The notes under the pieces: generated by a model
Databases searched by the model: none
What the model saw: the letters and a program-made list of their open reading frames with translations, nothing else
Told to the model about the DNA's origin: nothing
Part shown: piece after piece, positions 60,530 to 64,000 of the stretch
Numbering within the stretch: the stretch's first letter is position 1
How the letters are laid out: every line of letters starts with the position of its first letter
Assembly: GCF_002294995.1 (NCBI RefSeq)
Contig: NZ_NSGF01000003.1
Coordinates: 124,001 to 188,000 of the forward strand
DNA from: Mesorhizobium sp. WSM3860
Lineage (GTDB): Bacteria > Pseudomonadota > Alphaproteobacteria > Rhizobiales > Rhizobiaceae
DNA length: 64,000 nucleotides
Reading direction: 5' to 3'
Made by a program: the position numbers and the translations under genes

Positions 60530-62095
60530 CTACCACCACTTGTCCGGCTGGAACCTGCCCGCGGCCTGTTCGATGACGTGGGCGGTCTGGAACAGCGTTT
60601 CCTCGTCGAACGGCCGGCCGATGAGCTGCAGGCCGAGCGGCAGGCCCTTGCCGTCGAGGCCGGCGGGCACCGATATGCCCGGCAGCCCGGCCATGTTCAC
60701 CGTCACGGTGAAGATGTCGTTGAGATACATCTTCACCGGATCGGCATTCATGTCCTCGTCGGCGACGCCGAAAGCGGCCGACGGCGTGGCCGGGGTCAGG
60801 ATGACGTCGACACCTGCGGCAAAGACGGTCTCGAAATCGCGCTTGATCAGCGTGCGCACCTTCTGCGCCTGCAGGTAGTAGGCATCGTAGTAACCCGCGG
60901 AAAGCACATAGGTGCCGATCATGATGCGGCGCTTGACCTCGCGGCCGAAGCCCGCGGCGCGCGTCTTCTCATACATGTCGACGATGTCCTTGCCGGGCAC
61001 GCGCAACCCGTAGCGCACGCCGTCATAGCGGGCGAGGTTGGAGGAGGCCTCGGCCGGCGCCACGATATAATAGGCCGGCAGCGCGTATTTGGTGTGCGGC
61101 AGCGAGATGTCGACGATCTCCGCGCCGGCGTCTTTCAGCCAGGCAATGCCTTTCTGCCAGAGCGCCTCGATATCCTCGGGCATTCCGTCGACGCGGTACT
61201 CCTTCGGAATGCCGACCTTCATGCCCTTGATCGGCTTGCCGATCACCGCTTCGTAGTCCGGCACCGGCCGGTCGACTGACGTCGTGTCCTTCGGGTCGGA
61301 GGAGGCCATCGACTTCAACAGGATCGCGGCGTCGCGCACATCGCGCGCGATGGGACCGGCCTGGTCGAGCGAGGACGCGAAGGCGACCACGCCCCAGCGC
61401 GAGCAGCGGCCATAGGTCGGCTTGATGCCGACGGTGCCGGTGAAGGCTGCCGGCTGGCGTATCGAGCCGCCGGTGTCGGTCGCGGTGGCGCCGGCGCAGA
61501 GGAAGGCGGCGACGGCCGAAGCCGATCCGCCGGAGGAGCCGCCCGGCACCAGCTGGGCGTTATCCAACGTCCGTGCGGTCTTCGCGCCGCCGGCCGAGAC
61601 AAAACCGCCATCGCCCTGATGCGTCGTCGGCATCACCACCGTGTCGAGGCGCGAGCGCCGCCACGGATTGATGACCGGACCGTAATAGGAGGTCTCGTTG
61701 GACGAGCCCATGGCGAACTCGTCCATGTTGAGCTTGCCGAGCATAACGGCGCCGTCGGCCCATAGATTGGATGTGACGGTCGATTCGTAGCGCGGTTTGA
61801 AGCCGTCGAGCACATGGCTGCAGGCCTGGGTGTGGATGCCTTCGGTGGCGAATAGATCCTTGATGCCGAGCGGAATGCCTTCGAGCGCCCCGCCCTCGCC
61901 CTTGCCGAGCTTCGCGTCGGAAGCCTTGGCCATCTCGCGCGCCTTGTCGGCGGTCACCGCGATATAGGCATTAAGCACCGGATTGGCGCGCTCGATCGCC
62001 GAGAGATAGGCTTCGGTGATCTCGGCAGCCGAAATCTCCTTGCCGCGCAGCTTGGCGCGCGCCTCGGAAATGGTGAGATGTGTGAGGTCGCTCAT
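60530..62095 (-). CDS. gatA: Glutamyl-tRNA(Gln) amidotransferase subunit A
   Basis: GatA supplies ammonia from glutamine for transamidation of Glu-tRNA(Gln) or Asp-tRNA(Asn). It has 521 residues from the ATG 62093-62095. The amidase signature is complete: catalytic Lys in [14 protein letters not shown] and the Ser-Ser-Lys triad serines in [11 protein letters not shown] and [11 protein letters not shown]. An insertion of about 27 residues ([14 protein letters not shown] region) lies before the serine motif compared with usual GatA. The start overlaps the GNAT stop as TGATG. Confidence 0.96.
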   Translation of the reverse strand: MSDLTHLTISEARAKLRGKEISAAEITEAYLSAIERANPVLNAYIAVTADKAREMAKASDAKLGKGEGGALEGIPLGIKDLFATEGIHTQACSHVLDGFKPRYESTVTSNLWADGAVMLGKLNMDEFAMGSSNETSYYGPVINPWRRSRLDTVVMPTTHQGDGGFVSAGGAKTARTLDNAQLVPGGSSGGSASAVAAFLCAGATATDTGGSIRQPAAFTGTVGIKPTYGRCSRWGVVAFASSLDQAGPIARDVRDAAILLKSMASSDPKDTTSVDRPVPDYEAVIGKPIKGMKVGIPKEYRVDGMPEDIEALWQKGIAWLKDAGAEIVDISLPHTKYALPAYYIVAPAEASSNLARYDGVRYGLRVPGKDIVDMYEKTRAAGFGREVKRRIMIGTYVLSAGYYDAYYLQAQKVRTLIKRDFETVFAAGVDVILTPATPSAAFGVADEDMNADPVKMYLNDIFTVTVNMAGLPGISVPAGLDGKGLPLGLQLIGRPFDEETLFQTAHVIEQAAGRFQPDKWW

Positions 62096-62553
62096 CAGGC
62101 AAGGCTCTTTTCGTAAAACACCGACCATTGGGAGTCGGGATAATCCAGCACCGGGCCGCAACGCGAAAACCCGGCGCGTTCATAGACGGTCCAGGCGGCA
62201 GGGTGGCGATCGCCGGTCTCCAGAACCAGGCGCTTCAGGCCTTCCTGTCGCGCCAGACCCTCGATCCGTGCAACGATTTGGGCACCGATCTTCTGGCCGC
62301 GATGCGAGGGCCGCGTGTACATGCGCTTGACCTCGCCGACCGCGTCCTCATGGCGCTTCAGCGCGCCGCAGCCGACCGCAAGGCCGCCGTCGCGGGCGAC
62401 GAACACGGTCGTGTCGTGGCCAGCCATCTGCTCGACGGTGAGGTGATAGCAATGTTCCGGCGGCGTCAGTTCGAGCAGCGCAGTGTTGAGCTCCGCGACC
62501 AGCGCGCGCACGTCGTCCTGCAAGGGCGTCTCGACGCCGATCTCGACGGCCAT
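62095..62553 (-). CDS. GNAT-family N-acetyltransferase embedded in gatCA
   Basis: The protein has 152 residues. The GNAT fold is indicated by [19 protein letters not shown], the acetyl-CoA loop [20 protein letters not shown] (the R/Q-x-x-G-x-G/A pattern) and [10 protein letters not shown]. It starts 7 bases after the gatC stop and ends in the gatA start (TGATG), so it is translated with the amidotransferase subunits. The substrate is not known. Confidence 0.9.
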   Translation of the reverse strand: MAVEIGVETPLQDDVRALVAELNTALLELTPPEHCYHLTVEQMAGHDTTVFVARDGGLAVGCGALKRHEDAVGEVKRMYTRPSHRGQKIGAQIVARIEGLARQEGLKRLVLETGDRHPAAWTVYERAGFSRCGPVLDYPDSQWSVFYEKSLA

Positions 62554-62559
62554 CCTGCC

Positions 62560-62847
62560 CTACTCCACGACCTTGGGAACGAGGAAGAAATTCTCTTCCG
62601 TGGCCGGCGCGTTGGCGACGATGTCGACCGCCTTTTTGCCGTCGGTGACAATATCCTGCCGTTTCTTCATCTCCAACGGCGTGACCGAAGTCATCGGTTC
62701 GACGCCGGAGACGTCCACCTCGTTCAACTGCTCGACGAAGCCAAGGATGGCGTTCAGCTCGCCGGTCATGCGCTCGGCATCCTGCTCGCTCACCGCAATC
62801 CGGGCAAGATGCGCGACGCGCTTCACGGTCTGAAGATCAACGGACAT
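62560..62847 (-). CDS. gatC: Glutamyl-tRNA(Gln) amidotransferase subunit C
   Basis: GatC holds GatA and GatB together. It has 95 residues: [20 protein letters not shown] opens the family, followed by [20 protein letters not shown] and the C-terminal [11 protein letters not shown]. It is the first gene of the gatC-GNAT-gatA unit. gatB is not in the window. Confidence 0.95.
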   Translation of the reverse strand: MSVDLQTVKRVAHLARIAVSEQDAERMTGELNAILGFVEQLNEVDVSGVEPMTSVTPLEMKKRQDIVTDGKKAVDIVANAPATEENFFLVPKVVE

Positions 62848-62988
62848 GTCTATTTGCCTCGGGAAAACCAGTGCGGGCTATAGCGGCGCCGCGCTTGCGG
62901 CGCAACATCGATCATGCCGCGCGGACCGTGATGCGGTGCTTCGGGCGCCGCCCTAGGTAGAGCTACCCGTATTGCATAGGGCGAGCGC

Positions 62989-63696
62989 CTAGATCGTGAT
63001 CGCTTTGCCGATCTCGGGCAGCGCCACCTTGACACCGGATCCCTCCATGCCGGCCACGAATTTGTCGGCGGTCTGGTCGATGATCGGGAAGGTGCCGAAA
63101 TGGCAGGGAACGACCGAATCGAAGCTGAAAAAGCGGCGGCAGGCAAGGGCAGCCACCGCGCCGCCCATGGTGAAGCGATCGCCGATCGGCACGATGCCGA
63201 TCTTCGGTTCATGCAATTCGTTGATCAGCCCCATATCGGAAAAAATGTCGGTGTCGCCCATGTGGTAAAGCGTCTTGTCCTGCGGGAAATGCAGCACGAG
63301 CCCGCCCGGATTGCCGAGATAGGTGTTGGTGCCGTCTTGTCCGCCAAACGAAGAGGAGTGCAAAGCCTGGACGAAGGTGGTGGTGAAGGGACCGCAATCG
63401 ACCGTACCACCGATATTGCCGGGGTTTATCTTCTTATCGCTGACACCCTGGCCGACGAGATACATGCATATCTCGAAATTTGCGACCAGCATGGCGCCGC
63501 TCTTGTTCAGCACCTCGGAGGCGCCGCTGATATGATCGCTGTGGCCGTGGGTCAGAAGAACGTGCGTCACCCCTTCGGCTGGGTTCTCCCAGCCGCCCGT
63601 CCATGACGGATTGCCGACCAGATACGGGTCGATGAGGATGTTGGCGTCCTTAGTCTCGATGCGGAATGCCGAATGTCCGTACCAGGTTAGTTTCAT
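62989..63696 (-). CDS. UPF0173-family metal-dependent hydrolase (metallo-beta-lactamase fold)
   Basis: The protein has 235 residues from the ATG 63694-63696 ([20 protein letters not shown]). The zinc motif is [12 protein letters not shown], with further ligands in [12 protein letters not shown] and the final His in [13 protein letters not shown]. These match the UPF0173 group, whose substrates are not known. It is divergent from ruvX, and 141 bases separate its 3' end from gatC. Confidence 0.92.
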   Translation of the reverse strand: MKLTWYGHSAFRIETKDANILIDPYLVGNPSWTGGWENPAEGVTHVLLTHGHSDHISGASEVLNKSGAMLVANFEICMYLVGQGVSDKKINPGNIGGTVDCGPFTTTFVQALHSSSFGGQDGTNTYLGNPGGLVLHFPQDKTLYHMGDTDIFSDMGLINELHEPKIGIVPIGDRFTMGGAVAALACRRFFSFDSVVPCHFGTFPIIDQTADKFVAGMEGSGVKVALPEIGKAITI

Positions 63697-63804
63697 GAAA
63701 GGGATTCCTCGATTTTCTCGTTGCCAAAGGATAGAACGCCGACGGCAAATTGAAAGTCCCGCGGCCAATCAAAAAGCCGCGCGGCGACTAACCAGGACGA
63801 GCTG

Positions 63805-64000
63805 TTGAGCATCATAGGCATCGAGGAATTGCCGCCCCTTCTCGCGGGCGGCCGCACGCTCGCCGGGCTTGATCTGGGCGACAAGACGATCGGCGTGGCG
63901 GTGTCGGACCGCGGTCTGTCCTTTGCCCATCCGCGCCCGGTCATCCTGCGCAAGAAGTTTTCGCTCGATGCCGTCCAGTTGCTGGCTCAGCTCGAGAAGG
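63805..64000 (+). CDS. ruvX: RuvX/YqgF-type Holliday junction resolvase-like protein, cut by the window end
   Basis: The first 65 codons are visible. I take the TTG at 63805-63807 as the start, with an AGGA ribosome binding site seven bases upstream. The RNase H-like motif is GRTLAGLDLGDKTIGVAVSD, with the first catalytic Asp in GLDLGDKTIG. RuvX/YqgF proteins act on pre-16S rRNA ends or Holliday junctions. The C-terminal half is outside the window. Confidence 0.87.
   Translation, partial: MSIIGIEELPPLLAGGRTLAGLDLGDKTIGVAVSDRGLSFAHPRPVILRKKFSLDAVQLLAQLEK

Overview
The window is a GC-rich, gene-dense stretch of an alphaproteobacterial chromosome, most likely from a Mesorhizobium-like member of the Rhizobiales. 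This rests on gene order (ppiD-trpD-trpC-moaC-moeA-lexA, and pyrH-frr-uppS-cdsA-rseP-bamA-lpxD-fabZ-lpxA-lpxI-lpxB next to gltA), the GAAC-N7-GAAC LexA box, an EipB-type envelope protein, LpxI in place of LpxH, and small rhizobial families (DUF982, DUF1289, DUF1489). The species cannot be fixed from the sequence alone. I saw no rRNA, tRNA, CRISPR array or intact insertion sequence.

Layout. 1-2952: the 5' part of cobT, a DUF1289 protein, a membrane-anchored retropepsin-like protease and dusA. 3422-7420: an accessory envelope-sugar cassette with a GtrB-like glycosyltransferase, a SAM methyltransferase and a GtrA-like flippase on the plus strand, converging on an unknown membrane protein and a PIG-V-like GT-C enzyme. 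7478-7789: gene debris, namely a frameshifted dusA 3' end and the 3' end of an hlyD/prsE-type gene scrambled by a small inversion. 7868-10503: DUF982, an NCS1 transporter and DUF1697. 10520-15213: pyrG, an L,D-transpeptidase, secG and tpiA on the minus strand. 15358-21614: ppiD, trpD, trpC, moaC, moeA and lexA on the plus strand. 21598-27094: comEC (minus), gltX and gltA (plus).

27179-38457 is one long minus-strand envelope run: pyrH, frr, uppS, cdsA, rseP, bamA, lpxD, fabZ, lpxA, lpxI, lpxB. It joins UMP and translation functions to undecaprenyl and CDP-diacylglycerol precursors, outer-membrane protein assembly and lipid A synthesis. An aldo/keto reductase, a SnoaL-like protein and a LysR regulator (38602-41308) separate it from tsf and rpsB (41336-43155), which normally sit next to pyrH. 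43415-50606 holds DUF4031, an acyltransferase, eipB, a RidA-like protein, a GDPD phosphodiesterase, a FemAB-like protein, a HIT protein and a PAP2 membrane protein. 50844-54249 has clpA, clpS and a phasin with a striking tandem palindrome upstream. 54537-59729 has a D,D-carboxypeptidase with a SPOR domain, a J-like protein lacking HPD, DUF1489, sdaA and DUF599. 59702-64000 has YdcF, gatA, a GNAT acetyltransferase, gatC, a UPF0173 hydrolase and the start of ruvX.

Most of the window is conserved housekeeping. The points of most interest are the sugar cassette lying between dusA and a second dusA fragment, the micro-inverted hlyD remnant, the phasin operator, the J-like protein without HPD, the ComEC with a degenerate C-terminus and the basic tail on ClpA.
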